This document shows positions 1 through 7,934 of a DNA stretch of 64,000 nt, in pieces; the stretch's first letter is position 1, and the number at the start of each line of letters is the position of its first letter. Source of the DNA: an uncultured Muribaculaceae bacterium (GTDB taxonomy: Bacteria > Bacteroidota > Bacteroidia > Bacteroidales > Muribaculaceae); contig CAJOFM010000002.1 in NCBI GenBank assembly GCA_905233915.1, forward strand, positions 1-64,000, written 5' to 3'. The translations under genes and the position numbers were made by a program. Under the pieces are notes generated by a model, which had not been told where the DNA came from, ran no database searches, and saw only the letters and a list, made by a program, of their open reading frames with translations.

Positions 1-423
1 ACGGAATATGCCGTTTGCTTTAGTCACCTTGGACGTGTTGAAACTGCTCAAGTCAAGGCTCGTCAGATTTGTACAGCTCGCAAACATATAAGACATATTG
101 GTCACCTCACTGGTGTTCAGGTAACTCAGGCCTGTGATGGACTGAAGGTTCTCCATTCTGTAAAACCAAAAATAGGTGGTCGTCGGGCGGGCATCGGCAA
201 ACGAGGAGTTAAAGACCACCTTGGTCACATTGGCATTGGTGCCGTCAGTGTACCAGCCGGGACTGTTGTTGAGCGTGTTCAGGTCGTAGGTCGTGCCCGT
301 GCGGCTGCTGCGCTGGTTGTCGTAGTAGAACGTCAGCGTCGTGTTCGAGGACGTGTAGTTGGCATAGGCCTCGGCAGCGGCGGCGCCGAGGGCACACATC
401 ATGGCCGTCACCAGGACAACCAA
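1..423 (-). CDS. BspA-like leucine-rich repeat surface protein (N-terminal part, cut by window edge)
   Basis: The reverse strand carries an open frame that runs off the window start. It has a hydrophobic leader (LVVLVTAMMCALGAAAAEAYA), then about 60 residues without a recognised domain, then the start of DUF285/BspA-type repeats (NMSYMFASCTNLTSLDLSS, FNTSKVT). Such proteins are secreted or surface-anchored and are thought to mediate adhesion. The start is uncertain. A TTG at 423 gives a complete signal peptide, ATG at 402 or 399 would shorten it, and the frame stays open upstream to about 488. The promoter at 485-516 supports transcription of this frame. Repeat number and C-terminus lie outside the window. 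Confidence 0.7.
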   Translation of the reverse strand, partial: MVVLVTAMMCALGAAAAEAYANYTSSNTTLTFYYDNQRSSRTGTTYDLNTLNNSPGWYTDGTNANVTKVVFNSSFADARPTTTYFWFYRMENLQSITGLSYLNTSEVTNMSYMFASCTNLTSLDLSSFNTSKVTKANGIFR

Positions 424-484
424 ACGAAAGAGGAGTAAATGGTTATAGTTTTGATGAATATTTATCAGTTTATTAGATTTTCCG

Positions 485-516
485 CAAATTTAGTAATTAT
501 TTCTGGGTTTCCAAAA
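485..516 (-). promoter_or_regulatory. Bacteroidota-type promoter for the BspA-like gene
   Basis: On the minus strand TAAATTTG (492 to 485) matches the -7 consensus TAnnTTTG. A TTTG-containing -33 box lies at 516-511, 19 bases upstream. Transcription would start near 479 and give a leader of about 55 bases to the TTG start. Confidence 0.65.
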
Positions 517-533
517 TATTTATGTTAGTTTTA

Positions 534-704
534 GTTAGCATCCGCCCGAAAAAACAACTGACTTATCTGAATGTTCTGAAGGCTGACGCACTCCTCTTCA
601 AACAACAGGAACAACAATAAACAACTCAAACAACCCTATAGTTAAGCATCCGCATCCCTCAATCAAAACAACTGACTTATCTGATTTTTCTGAAGGCTGA
701 CGTA
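534..704 (+). repeat. Imperfect direct repeat, two copies
   Basis: Copy 1 is about 534-590 and copy 2 about 642-704. Both open with GTTA(A)GCATCCGC. Both then carry AAAACAACTGACTTATCTGA, identical at 551-570 and 665-684, followed by TTCTGAAGGCTGACG. Function unknown. Confidence 0.7.
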
Positions 705-1109
705 TCGCTTAAGGTGCGCCAGCCATTCGTTTAATCCGTATAATCCGCCGACAGAAAAAAGGATGCGGATGCCATAGTAATTATTGTATTTATTGTTTTA
801 ATTTATAGAGGTGTGTAGAGGCAAAAAAAAATCCCCGACTCGCGCCGCGGATCATTTTTGAAAAAAATCTAATTAACCTCTAATACCATTAACATAAACC
901 TTAAAACTAAATCTTAACCTTTTTAAAACTTGAACAATAATCTCATGCCTCACGGCATCTATTTTCTTGTTGTGATGAAAAATCGGTGCAAAGATAATGC
1001 TAAATATGTTATTAAACATAATTTTCAAACAAGAAAGTTTGTTTAGTTAACTTTATTTAACATATATGGTCATTTTTTCAGCATTTCGAGGCTTTTAGAT
1101 AGGCACTTC

Positions 1110-2468
1110 TCACTTGAGGTTATACAGCAGCAGGTACTGGTAAGGCTCAAGTGTGATCTTCTTACCCAGGGGGACGTCCTGACCGGTCATCAGGTTAGTC
1201 ACCGTCTTGTTGCTCCACATGCCGGGAACATCGATAGAGCTGGGGTGATTGCGCACGTTGACTATCACAAGCACATTGTCGTTGTTGAGGACACGGTCCA
1301 CACACAAGACGCTGTTCTCGTCGTCATCATAGGCGGTCACCTTGCCGCTGGAGCGCAGGGCCGGGTGCTCATTATAGACGGCGATTAGCTTCTTGTACTC
1401 CTCACGCAGCTCACTATTGGCGTTCCAGTTAACGGGCACATACTTGAAGAAGTTAATCGTCTCGGGATAACCCACCTCCTGCGAGCCATACACGAGCATA
1501 CCGCCGTGCAGCATCGTCGTGGCGACAAACGCGGCCATCGATGCTCTCACGCCACCATATTGCTTGATGGGTGAATACTTGGTGGCCTCATCGTGGTTGG
1601 TAGTGAAACGCAGTTTGAACTTGCCGGGACCCAAATCCTTGTACTCATTCTTATCCACAGCAACGAGGTGGTTGACGCGGGCTTCTCCCTTCATCACCTT
1701 GTCGATGGCTCTCATGAAATCCCACGCGTAGTTCAGGTCAAAGCCAGCAGTGAAGTTCTCAAGGTTGGTACCCTCGGCAAGCATGATCAAGCGACGGGGC
1801 TTAGCCGCGGCACGCAGGTTGCTGATACACTCTGTCCAGAAGTCCACAGGCACAGCGTCGGCGACATCGCAGCGGAAGCCGTCAACGCCCACACTGTCCA
1901 CCCAGAAGCGCATCGCATCAATCATCGCAGCGCGCATGTCCTTGTTGTCGTAGTTAAGGTCGGCAACATCGGTCCAGTCGGTGCCTGGCGGATAGATGAT
2001 ATTTCCCACCGAATCGTGGGTGTACCACTCGGGGTGCTCCTTGAGCCACACGTTGTCCCATGCGGTGTGGTTGGCCACCCAGTCCAGGATGACGCCCATG
2101 CCGCGCTCATGGCATGACTCGACGAGCATGCGCAGGTCGTCAACGGTGCCATATTCGGGAGCCACGGCCTTGTAGTCACGCACCGAGTAAGGGGAATTCT
2201 TGCTCTTTTCCTCCCCAATGGGATAGATGGGCATGATCCACAACATGTTCACGCCCAAGTCCTCGATGGAATCGAGGCGGGAAAGGATAACCTGAAACGA
2301 GTTGGATGGCGCGAACACGCGCGGGTTGACCTGATACATTACCACATCGGCAACCTCGGGGGCAATATAGTCCTCGGTAACCGGCGCAGCGTGGTGATCC
2401 TTGGGTTTGCAGCCAACAGCGACCACAAACGAGGCCAACAACATAATTAATAATAGTCTCTTCATCAC
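1110..2468 (-). CDS. GH13 alpha-amylase family lipoprotein
   Basis: This glycoside hydrolase should cleave alpha-1,4 (or alpha-1,6) glucans at the cell surface or in the periplasm. All four GH13 regions are visible: DWVANHT at about 129-135, GFRCDVADAVP with nucleophile Asp201, LAEG with acid/base Glu232, and TTNHDE with Asp293. The N-terminus is a lipoprotein signal ending at Cys20 (VAVGC), so the protein is membrane anchored. At 452 residues it is a catalytic barrel plus a short C-terminal beta domain, with no extra carbohydrate-binding module. It lies 37 bases downstream of a coiled-coil secreted protein on the same strand and probably shares its promoter. No SusC/SusD pair is nearby. Subfamily and exact substrate cannot be told from motifs. 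Confidence 0.9.
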   Translation of the reverse strand: MMKRLLLIMLLASFVVAVGCKPKDHHAAPVTEDYIAPEVADVVMYQVNPRVFAPSNSFQVILSRLDSIEDLGVNMLWIMPIYPIGEEKSKNSPYSVRDYKAVAPEYGTVDDLRMLVESCHERGMGVILDWVANHTAWDNVWLKEHPEWYTHDSVGNIIYPPGTDWTDVADLNYDNKDMRAAMIDAMRFWVDSVGVDGFRCDVADAVPVDFWTECISNLRAAAKPRRLIMLAEGTNLENFTAGFDLNYAWDFMRAIDKVMKGEARVNHLVAVDKNEYKDLGPGKFKLRFTTNHDEATKYSPIKQYGGVRASMAAFVATTMLHGGMLVYGSQEVGYPETINFFKYVPVNWNANSELREEYKKLIAVYNEHPALRSSGKVTAYDDDENSVLCVDRVLNNDNVLVIVNVRNHPSSIDVPGMWSNKTVTNLMTGQDVPLGKKITLEPYQYLLLYNLK

Positions 2469-2505
2469 ATTAATAAATTTAGTGGTTCGTTATGATCAAT
2501 AGTTA

Positions 2506-3744
2506 TTAATTACCCAGGCCCTGCTTGAAGAGCTCGAACTCGTCGCCCGAGACCTCGGTAACAGTGACGGTGGTGTTGCCGTCATCATCCTTGCCGATGG
2601 CGAACACGAGCACGTGACCATCGACGGTATAGCCCGTCTCGATGACCTGGGTCTCGCTGTTCACGCGCCAGGGCACCGCCATGCGGGCATTGCTGCCTTT
2701 CAGGGCGTTCTTGATGGCGAGCTTTGCCATCTCAACGTCCTTGACGGCAGTGGAGTACATCGTGCATGACGCATCGCCGGCAGCAATCTGGGTGAAGTCA
2801 TATTTCTCACTCAGCCACAGGGCAACGTCGGTATAATGGAAGCGGCTCTCGACTGGCTTGGGCGCGGCGGATGCTTTGCGGGAGGCTTCCTTGCGGGCCT
2901 CGGCCTGCTCGCGGCGGGCTTGCTCGCGTTCACGGCGGGCCTGCTCACGCATGCGGCGTTCCTCTTCCTTCTTGAGCCGTTTTTCCTCTTCCTTCTGTTT
3001 CTTTTCCTCAGCTTTCTTCTGCTTCTCGGCCTCACGCTGGGCCTTGGCCTCCTCGCGGCGCTTGTCCTGCTCGCGGCGCTGGCGGGCACGTTCCTCGCGA
3101 CGCTGGGCCTCCTTCTTTTCGCGGGCCTCCTGACGGCGCTGCTTCTCGCTCACAAACGGCACAATCTCCTCATCGTCGATGCTGGCGGCGGTTTCATCGT
3201 CATCGGGCTCGACAACGGGCTTGCGGTCACGGCGCGTGCTGCGCTTGTCGGGGGAGGCGGCGGACTTCTGCTTCACTTGGGAACCGCTCTGCTTGCCTTT
3301 CTTGCCCAGGGACTTGTAGTAGTTGGCCGTTTCGGTGATGCTCACATAGTAGGTGCCGTCGTCAAGGGCCTTGCGCTTGACGCTGAAACGGAAACGGTTA
3401 CGCTCGTGGCGGAATTCTTTCCAATAGGTGGTAGAGGTCATGTGCCAGTCGCCCTGGGCCTTGATGTCGTCATAGCTGGCCATCAGGCGGTCGATCAGGT
3501 CACAGGTCTTCTTGCGGTTCAGCCCGCCCGGTGTGTTGAGGAAATAGGACACCTCGCCCTTCTCGCGCTGCTGGGCCATATCGGCTGCGCTGGGCACATA
3601 GTAGTATTCAAAGTCATTGTGCTTGACGAACACATCGCTCACCACCTCGTCGAGATACCACTCGACGTCGCCGGCGACAGGTTGTGCCGTTGCCATCAAG
3701 ACCAAGCCCATCAACAGGCTCAACACGATACTTCTTGTTCTCAT
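2506..3744 (-). CDS. Secreted protein with a long charged coiled-coil linker
   Basis: I do not recognise this 412-residue protein. It has a signal peptide (MRTRSIVLSLLMGLVLMATA) and a folded N-terminal part to about residue 145. A disordered linker rich in K, S and D follows to about 190. Then comes roughly 110 residues almost wholly of E, K, R, Q and A, expected to form a long single helix or coiled coil (about 200-305). A C-terminal domain of about 105 residues ends the protein. The layout resembles TolA-like or envelope-spanning spacers, but no TonB/TolA motif is seen. Its own promoter is at 3773-3780 and the amylase follows 37 bases downstream. Confidence 0.75.
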   Translation of the reverse strand: MRTRSIVLSLLMGLVLMATAQPVAGDVEWYLDEVVSDVFVKHNDFEYYYVPSAADMAQQREKGEVSYFLNTPGGLNRKKTCDLIDRLMASYDDIKAQGDWHMTSTTYWKEFRHERNRFRFSVKRKALDDGTYYVSITETANYYKSLGKKGKQSGSQVKQKSAASPDKRSTRRDRKPVVEPDDDETAASIDDEEIVPFVSEKQRRQEAREKKEAQRREERARQRREQDKRREEAKAQREAEKQKKAEEKKQKEEEKRLKKEEERRMREQARREREQARREQAEARKEASRKASAAPKPVESRFHYTDVALWLSEKYDFTQIAAGDASCTMYSTAVKDVEMAKLAIKNALKGSNARMAVPWRVNSETQVIETGYTVDGHVLVFAIGKDDDGNTTVTVTEVSGDEFELFKQGLGN

Positions 3745-3772
3745 AGGCCCAAAACATTGTTGTTGCAGGTTA

Positions 3773-3780
3773 CAAAGTTA
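3773..3780 (-). promoter_or_regulatory. Promoter -7 element for the coiled-coil protein/amylase operon
   Basis: TAACTTTG on the minus strand (3780 to 3773) matches TAnnTTTG. A TTGG lies 19 bases further upstream. It is 29 bases before the start codon at 3744. Confidence 0.65.
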
Positions 3781-3886
3781 CATGAATAAATGGAAATTCC
3801 CAATATTTTACTGCAGTTTTTTCATATTATCGCATTTTTTGTCGCCCGTGTGCAGCAGGTTACACAATTCCCACACAGAATAAAAT

Positions 3887-3910
3887 ATCTGCCATTTTGG
3901 CAGATTTTAA
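3887..3910 (+). terminator. Small hairpin between divergent promoters
   Basis: ATCTGCCA (3887-3894) and TGGCAGAT (3898-3905) form a perfect 8-bp stem with a TTT loop, followed by TTTAA. It resembles a weak terminator, but no gene precedes it on this strand. It may be a regulatory stem or the end of a short transcript. Confidence 0.4.
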
Positions 3911-3943
3911 CAATAAAGATGTGTCAGTTCACGAAAATAGTTG

Positions 3944-3951
3944 TAACTTTG
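3944..3951 (+). promoter_or_regulatory. Promoter -7 element for the acyltransferase-secG operon
   Basis: TAACTTTG matches TAnnTTTG. It lies 33 bases upstream of the ATG at 3985. A start inside the longer open frame (from 3790) would lie upstream of this promoter, which supports 3985 as the true start. Confidence 0.7.
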
Positions 3952-3984
3952 CACCCCGATTTTAGACATGAAGCAAATATTCAC

Positions 3985-4893
3985 ATGGAGAATAACAAGA
4001 TAGAACAAAACGAGCCCCAACAGGAGCCTCAGACACAGCAACCAACTCAAGACGGACAGGCAACGCCCATCAAGCCCGACATCCTGGACTATGACGACAT
4101 CCGCAAGCTGGTGCCTTTCTTTGACGGTAAGCCCAAACTGGTCAAGTGGTTGTTCCACCTGTTCGACATGGACGACGCCAACTGGATCCACGGCCACAAT
4201 TGCCACACGCCGGGTGTGCCTTTCTGCACCGGTGTGCTCAAGGACCTGAATGCCACCATCACCTACGACAACGGCGAGGTGCTCGACAATCTGCCCGAGG
4301 GCCCCTTCATCACGGTGACCAACCACCCCTTTGGCGCCGTTGATGGCGTGATGATGATTCACATCATCGGCACCCACCGCCCCGACTACAAGTTCATGGT
4401 CAACATGCTGCTGAGCAAGATTGGCGGCATGATGCCCAACTTCATCACCGTCGATGCGCTGGCCAGCGACGATCCGGCCAAGCGCGCCGTGTCGATGCAG
4501 GGCATCAGCGACACGCTCAAGCATGTCAAGGCCGGCCACCCGATGGGATTCTTCCCCGCCGGTGCCGTGAGCAAGTTGACGTGGAAACTGCGCGTCGAGG
4601 ACCGCGAGTGGCAACCCGTCATCATGCGCCTGATCCAGAAGCTCAAGGTGCCCGTCATTCCCATCTACATCCATGGCCACAACAGCTGGATTTCGCTCGT
4701 CCTGGGCGCCATCAGTTGGAAACTGCGCACGCTGAGGCTCCCCTCCGAGATGTTCCGCCGCAAGAGTTACGACTTCCGCGTGAGCGTGCATGACCCCATC
4801 ATGCCCGAAGAGTATGCGCAATACAAGACGCCCGAGGAATTGGGTGTGTTCCTGAAAAACGAAACTTATAAAATGAAGAAATGGCAACGATAA
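3985..4893 (+). CDS. PlsC-like lysophospholipid acyltransferase
   Basis: This 302-residue protein should transfer an acyl chain from acyl-ACP or acyl-CoA to a lipid acceptor at the inner membrane. It carries the acyltransferase motif I in the form NHPFGAVDG (His114, Asp120), the variant typical of the hemolysin/OlsA-like branch rather than classical HxxxxD PlsC. A motif III-like FFPAGAVSK lies near residue 192. The first 35 residues are Q/E/P-rich and probably disordered. I chose ATG 3985 because it follows the promoter and starts the soluble Q-rich segment. The gene overlaps the sigma-54 activator by 13 bases, so the two are translationally coupled. The acceptor (lyso-phosphatidate, lyso-ornithine lipid or other) is not decided by sequence. 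Confidence 0.8.
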   Translation: MENNKIEQNEPQQEPQTQQPTQDGQATPIKPDILDYDDIRKLVPFFDGKPKLVKWLFHLFDMDDANWIHGHNCHTPGVPFCTGVLKDLNATITYDNGEVLDNLPEGPFITVTNHPFGAVDGVMMIHIIGTHRPDYKFMVNMLLSKIGGMMPNFITVDALASDDPAKRAVSMQGISDTLKHVKAGHPMGFFPAGAVSKLTWKLRVEDREWQPVIMRLIQKLKVPVIPIYIHGHNSWISLVLGAISWKLRTLRLPSEMFRRKSYDFRVSVHDPIMPEEYAQYKTPEELGVFLKNETYKMKKWQR

Positions 4894-6137
4894 GCGATAC
4901 TAACATCCGTGCTATCAAGCAACGCTTCGGCATCGTGGGCGAGTCGCCGGCACTCATTGCCGCCATTCGCCGCGCCATGCTTGTGGCACCCATCGACCTG
5001 AGTGTGCTCATCATCGGCGAGAGCGGTTCCGGTAAGGAGTCGTTCCCCAAGATCATCCACGAGAGCAGCCCGCGCAAGCACAAGAAATATATCGCCGTGA
5101 ACTGCGGCGCCATCCCCGAGGGAACCATCGACAGCGAACTGTTTGGCCACGTCAAGGGCTCGTTCACCGGCGCCATCGCCGACCACAAGGGCTACTTTGA
5201 GGAGGCCGACGGCGGCGTGATTTTCCTGGACGAGGTGGCCGAGATGCCCATGAGCACCCAGGCCCGCCTGCTGCGCGTGCTCGAGAATGGCGAGTACCTG
5301 CGCGTGGGCGACAGCACCGTGCGCAAGACCAACATCCGCATCGTGGCCGCCACCAACAAGGACATGCTGCAGGCCGTGAAGGACGGCAAGTTCCGCGAGG
5401 ACTTGTACTACCGCCTCTCGACGGTGCAGATCAACGTGCCGCCCCTGCGTGACCGTGGCGACGACATCGTGCTGCTGTCCAGGCTGTTCCTGCGCAACTT
5501 CATCAACGAGAACCGCACCCGCGAGGTGACCCTCACCGACGATGCCCAGCGACTGCTCAAGTCCTACCACTGGCCCGGCAACGTGCGCCAGCTGAAGAGC
5601 GTCATCGAACAGGTCGCCCTGTTCGAGTCGGGCAACACGGTAGATGCCATGACGCTGAGCCAGTACATGCCCAGCAACCGCGAGACCGCACTGACGGTGC
5701 AGTCCAAGCCGAGCTATGACTACAACGCCGAGCGCGAGCAACTCTTCACGCTCATCCTGTCGATGCGCGCCGAGATCGATGCCCTGAAGAAACGCATGGA
5801 TGGCGCCGGCCCGTCGTCACACGTCACTTCGACCGTGCATGAGCTCAAGCGCGAGAGCAATCCGCTGCTCGACATCAGCAGCGAGCGCGACATCAACATG
5901 GCCTCGCCCTACCGCAACCTGCAACGCGAGGCCCAGGACCTGGGACGCGTCGATGAGGTGGCACCCATGGACGTTGAGGGCGAAACGGTCAAGACGCTGG
6001 ACGAGACCGAGCGCGAGACCATCGAGACCGCCCTGCGCCGCAACAACGGCCGCCGCAAGCTCACCGCCCAGGAGCTGAACATTTCGGAACGAACCCTGTA
6101 CCGTAAAATCAAGCAATATAACCTGGAACGGCAGTGA
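4881..6137 (+). CDS. Sigma-54 dependent transcriptional activator without a sensor domain
   Basis: This 418-residue AAA+ enhancer-binding protein should remodel RpoN-RNA polymerase. Walker A is GESGSGKE (46-53), Walker B is in GGVIFLDE (111-118), and the sigma-54 contact loop reads GSFTGA (93-98) in place of canonical GAFTGA. A Fis-type helix-turn-helix closes the protein (LTAQELNISERTLYRKIKQY). Only about 20 residues precede the AAA+ core, so there is no receiver, PAS or GAF domain; activity must be set by expression, a partner protein or a ligand. It sits between an acyltransferase and lptE, overlapping both (13 bases upstream, 4 downstream), so it is co-expressed with envelope genes. Its target promoters are not evident here. 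Confidence 0.9.
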   Translation: MATISDTNIRAIKQRFGIVGESPALIAAIRRAMLVAPIDLSVLIIGESGSGKESFPKIIHESSPRKHKKYIAVNCGAIPEGTIDSELFGHVKGSFTGAIADHKGYFEEADGGVIFLDEVAEMPMSTQARLLRVLENGEYLRVGDSTVRKTNIRIVAATNKDMLQAVKDGKFREDLYYRLSTVQINVPPLRDRGDDIVLLSRLFLRNFINENRTREVTLTDDAQRLLKSYHWPGNVRQLKSVIEQVALFESGNTVDAMTLSQYMPSNRETALTVQSKPSYDYNAEREQLFTLILSMRAEIDALKKRMDGAGPSSHVTSTVHELKRESNPLLDISSERDINMASPYRNLQREAQDLGRVDEVAPMDVEGETVKTLDETERETIETALRRNNGRRKLTAQELNISERTLYRKIKQYNLERQ

Positions 6138-6649
6138 AACGGCTCATCATCATCTTGACCCTGGCCGTTGCGGCATTAGGTTGGCAGGCGTGCATCCCCC
6201 GATACACGTTCAACGGCGCGTCGATCGACTACAACACCTACAAGACCATCTCGTTTGGCGAGTTCCCGATTCGCGCCGCGCTGGTTTATCCGCCGCTGCA
6301 GTCGATGTTCGAGAACCGCATGACCGACATGATTGCCCAGCAGACCAGGCTGCGCGTCATTGACGGCAACAACGCCGACCTGCACATGGAGGGCGAAATC
6401 ACCAATTACCAGCTCTCGCCGCAAGCTGTGGGCGAAGACGCCTATGCGAGCCAGACGCGCCTGACCATCAGCGTCAAGGTCAAGTACATCAACAACAAGA
6501 ACCAGAACCTGTCCAAGGACCTCTCCTTCAGCGCCTACCGCGATTTCTCCAGCAGCGAGATGCTGACCGACGTGCAGGACGAATTGTGTGACCAGATCAG
6601 CAAGGACCTGGCAGACCTGATTTTTAATGCCACGTTGGGTGACTGGTAA
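6134..6649 (+). CDS. lptE: LPS assembly lipoprotein LptE
   Basis: LptE plugs the LptD barrel and helps insert lipopolysaccharide in the outer membrane. The protein has 171 residues, a lipoprotein-like leader ending at Cys20, and the Bacteroidota LptE pattern (YTFNGASIDYNTYKTISF, then FENRMTDMIAQQTRLRV). It starts with GTG at 6134, overlapping the TGA of the preceding activator as GTGA, which argues for translational coupling. The residues before Cys20 (GWQA) are a relaxed lipobox. Position downstream of a sigma-54 activator and two genes before secG fits a known Bacteroidales neighbourhood, which raises confidence although the family is poorly conserved. Confidence 0.87.
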   Translation: MKRLIIILTLAVAALGWQACIPRYTFNGASIDYNTYKTISFGEFPIRAALVYPPLQSMFENRMTDMIAQQTRLRVIDGNNADLHMEGEITNYQLSPQAVGEDAYASQTRLTISVKVKYINNKNQNLSKDLSFSAYRDFSSSEMLTDVQDELCDQISKDLADLIFNATLGDW

Positions 6650-6673
6650 TCAGGCAATTAGTATTGTATTGGC

Positions 6674-7444
6674 ATGACAATATCAACATGGATTGAGGAC
6701 ATCAAGCGCGTGGCAGCCGACGAGACTGCCCAGGTGACACGCGAGTGGATGGAACAGGCCCTGGAGACCGCCCCCTACTGCGTTACACCCGCGCTGCTGT
6801 TCCTGAAACGCAATGGCGTGAAAGGCAACGAGGACATCCTTGCAAAACTCGCCATCACCTTCCCCGACCGCCAGGCCCTGGCAACGGTCATCGGCGAGGA
6901 GGCACACAAGCTCACGGATTTCTACCCCCCAGAGGAGGTGCCCGAGACACCCGACACCATCACCACCATCGACCGTTTCCTGGACAACTACGGCAAGACC
7001 AGCCCTGGCGAGGTCGAGGCCATCAACCGGGCGATTTTCAACCCGCAGCCCGACTATGCCGACGTGCTGGCGGCACAGGAAATGGAAGAGGGCGGCATGC
7101 AGCTCACCGAGGGTGATTCGCAGGATGACCTGATCAACAAATTCATCGCCGAACAGATGCAGCTGGGCGAACAGGCGGCACAGACGCCTATCGACATCGC
7201 CGTGGGCGAGGAAGAGAAGGCCGAAATTGCCGAAGAGACCATCGAAAATCCTACCGAAAACGATGATTCCATGTTGAGCGAAAGTCTGGCCAAAATGTAC
7301 ATCGCCCGACACAAATATTCACAGGCTCTTGAAATTATTAAGCGTTTAAATTTGAAATATCCAGAAAATAGTATTTACTTTGCAGACCAAATTCGGTTTT
7401 TGACCAAATTGGTCTTAAATGAGACACTAAACGACAAAAAATAA
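6674..7444 (+). CDS. Helical hypothetical protein of the lptE-secG locus
   Basis: This 256-residue protein has no signal peptide or membrane segment and is very acidic in its middle (about residues 130-200). The N-terminal 60 residues and the last 60 look helical. The C-terminal part (MYIARHKYSQALEIIKRL, then NLKYPENSIYFADQIRFL) reads like one TPR hairpin. No enzyme motif is seen. It lies between lptE and secG on one transcript, 6 bases before secG. A cytoplasmic adaptor role is only a guess. Confidence 0.75.
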   Translation: MTISTWIEDIKRVAADETAQVTREWMEQALETAPYCVTPALLFLKRNGVKGNEDILAKLAITFPDRQALATVIGEEAHKLTDFYPPEEVPETPDTITTIDRFLDNYGKTSPGEVEAINRAIFNPQPDYADVLAAQEMEEGGMQLTEGDSQDDLINKFIAEQMQLGEQAAQTPIDIAVGEEEKAEIAEETIENPTENDDSMLSESLAKMYIARHKYSQALEIIKRLNLKYPENSIYFADQIRFLTKLVLNETLNDKK

Positions 7445-7450
7445 GAAAAA

Positions 7451-7834
7451 ATGTACACTATTTTTGCAATTCTGATCGTGATCGCATCGATTCTGTTGGT
7501 CGGTGTTATCCTTATCCAAAAATCCAAGGGCGGCGGCCTCGCTGCCAACGTGAACAATTACAACCAGTTCATGGGTGTTCGCAAGACCACCGACTTCGTA
7601 GAGAAAGCAACTTGGGGTCTGGCCATCTTCATCTGCGCGCTGAGCATCGCTTCGGCTTTCGTTACAGCTCCCAGCATTGTTGAGGGTGCTCCCCAAATCA
7701 AGAAGTTACCCACCAGCGAGTCTCAGGCTCCCAACTTCGGCACTCAGGCCGAGGAGGCTCCTGCCGCTGCTGCCGCTCCTCAGGAGGCTACCGTTCCCGC
7801 CAAGGAAGAGGCTCCCGCCAAGGAGGGCAAGTAA
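7451..7834 (+). CDS. secG: Preprotein translocase subunit SecG
   Basis: SecG is the small accessory subunit of the SecYEG channel in the inner membrane. The 127-residue product has a first membrane helix (FAILIVIASILLVGVILIQ), the typical SecG loop QKSKGGGLA, and a second helix at about residues 56-76 (WGLAIFICALSIASAFV). The C-terminal 45 residues form an Ala/Glu/Pro/Lys tail that is longer than in E. coli SecG and common in Bacteroidota. It is the last gene of the acyltransferase-secG operon and is followed by a strong terminator. Confidence 0.93.
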   Translation: MYTIFAILIVIASILLVGVILIQKSKGGGLAANVNNYNQFMGVRKTTDFVEKATWGLAIFICALSIASAFVTAPSIVEGAPQIKKLPTSESQAPNFGTQAEEAPAAAAAPQEATVPAKEEAPAKEGK

Positions 7835-7870
7835 CTCACTTATCGCATCTGAAACCAACTTTTTCAAGAG

Positions 7871-7930
7871 GATGCGGTATGTCGTATCCGCATCACAGCG
7901 GGTCAAGACATACCGCATCTTTTATTTTTC
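7871..7930 (+). terminator. Rho-independent terminator after secG
   Basis: GATGCGGTATGTC (7871-7883) and GACATACCGCATC (7907-7919) are perfectly complementary over 13 bases with a 23-base loop, followed by TTTTATTTTT. Confidence 0.85.
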
Positions 7931-7934
7931 AGTT

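Larger units (their letters stand above)
424..1109. other. Non-coding stretch with a duplicated unit and no recognisable gene
   Basis: This AT-rich stretch has no convincing reading frame on either strand. It contains the BspA promoter near 485-516 and two diverged copies of a unit of about 60 bases (about 534-590 and 642-704). A 12-base inverted repeat sits at 646-657 and 761-772 (GCATCCGCATCC and its complement). The part from 780 to 1109 is A/T-rich low-complexity sequence in which I see nothing else. Confidence 0.6.

Noticed and set aside
2836-3789. 317-residue Leu/Ala/Gly-rich open frame on the plus strand
   Set aside because: It is the mirror of the charged coiled-coil gene on the minus strand. 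Its composition (long runs of Leu, Phe and Ala) follows from GAR/AAR codons read backwards.
3790-3984. Upstream extension of the acyltransferase frame
   Set aside because: The extension would begin upstream of the promoter at 3944-3951 and encodes no conserved sequence.
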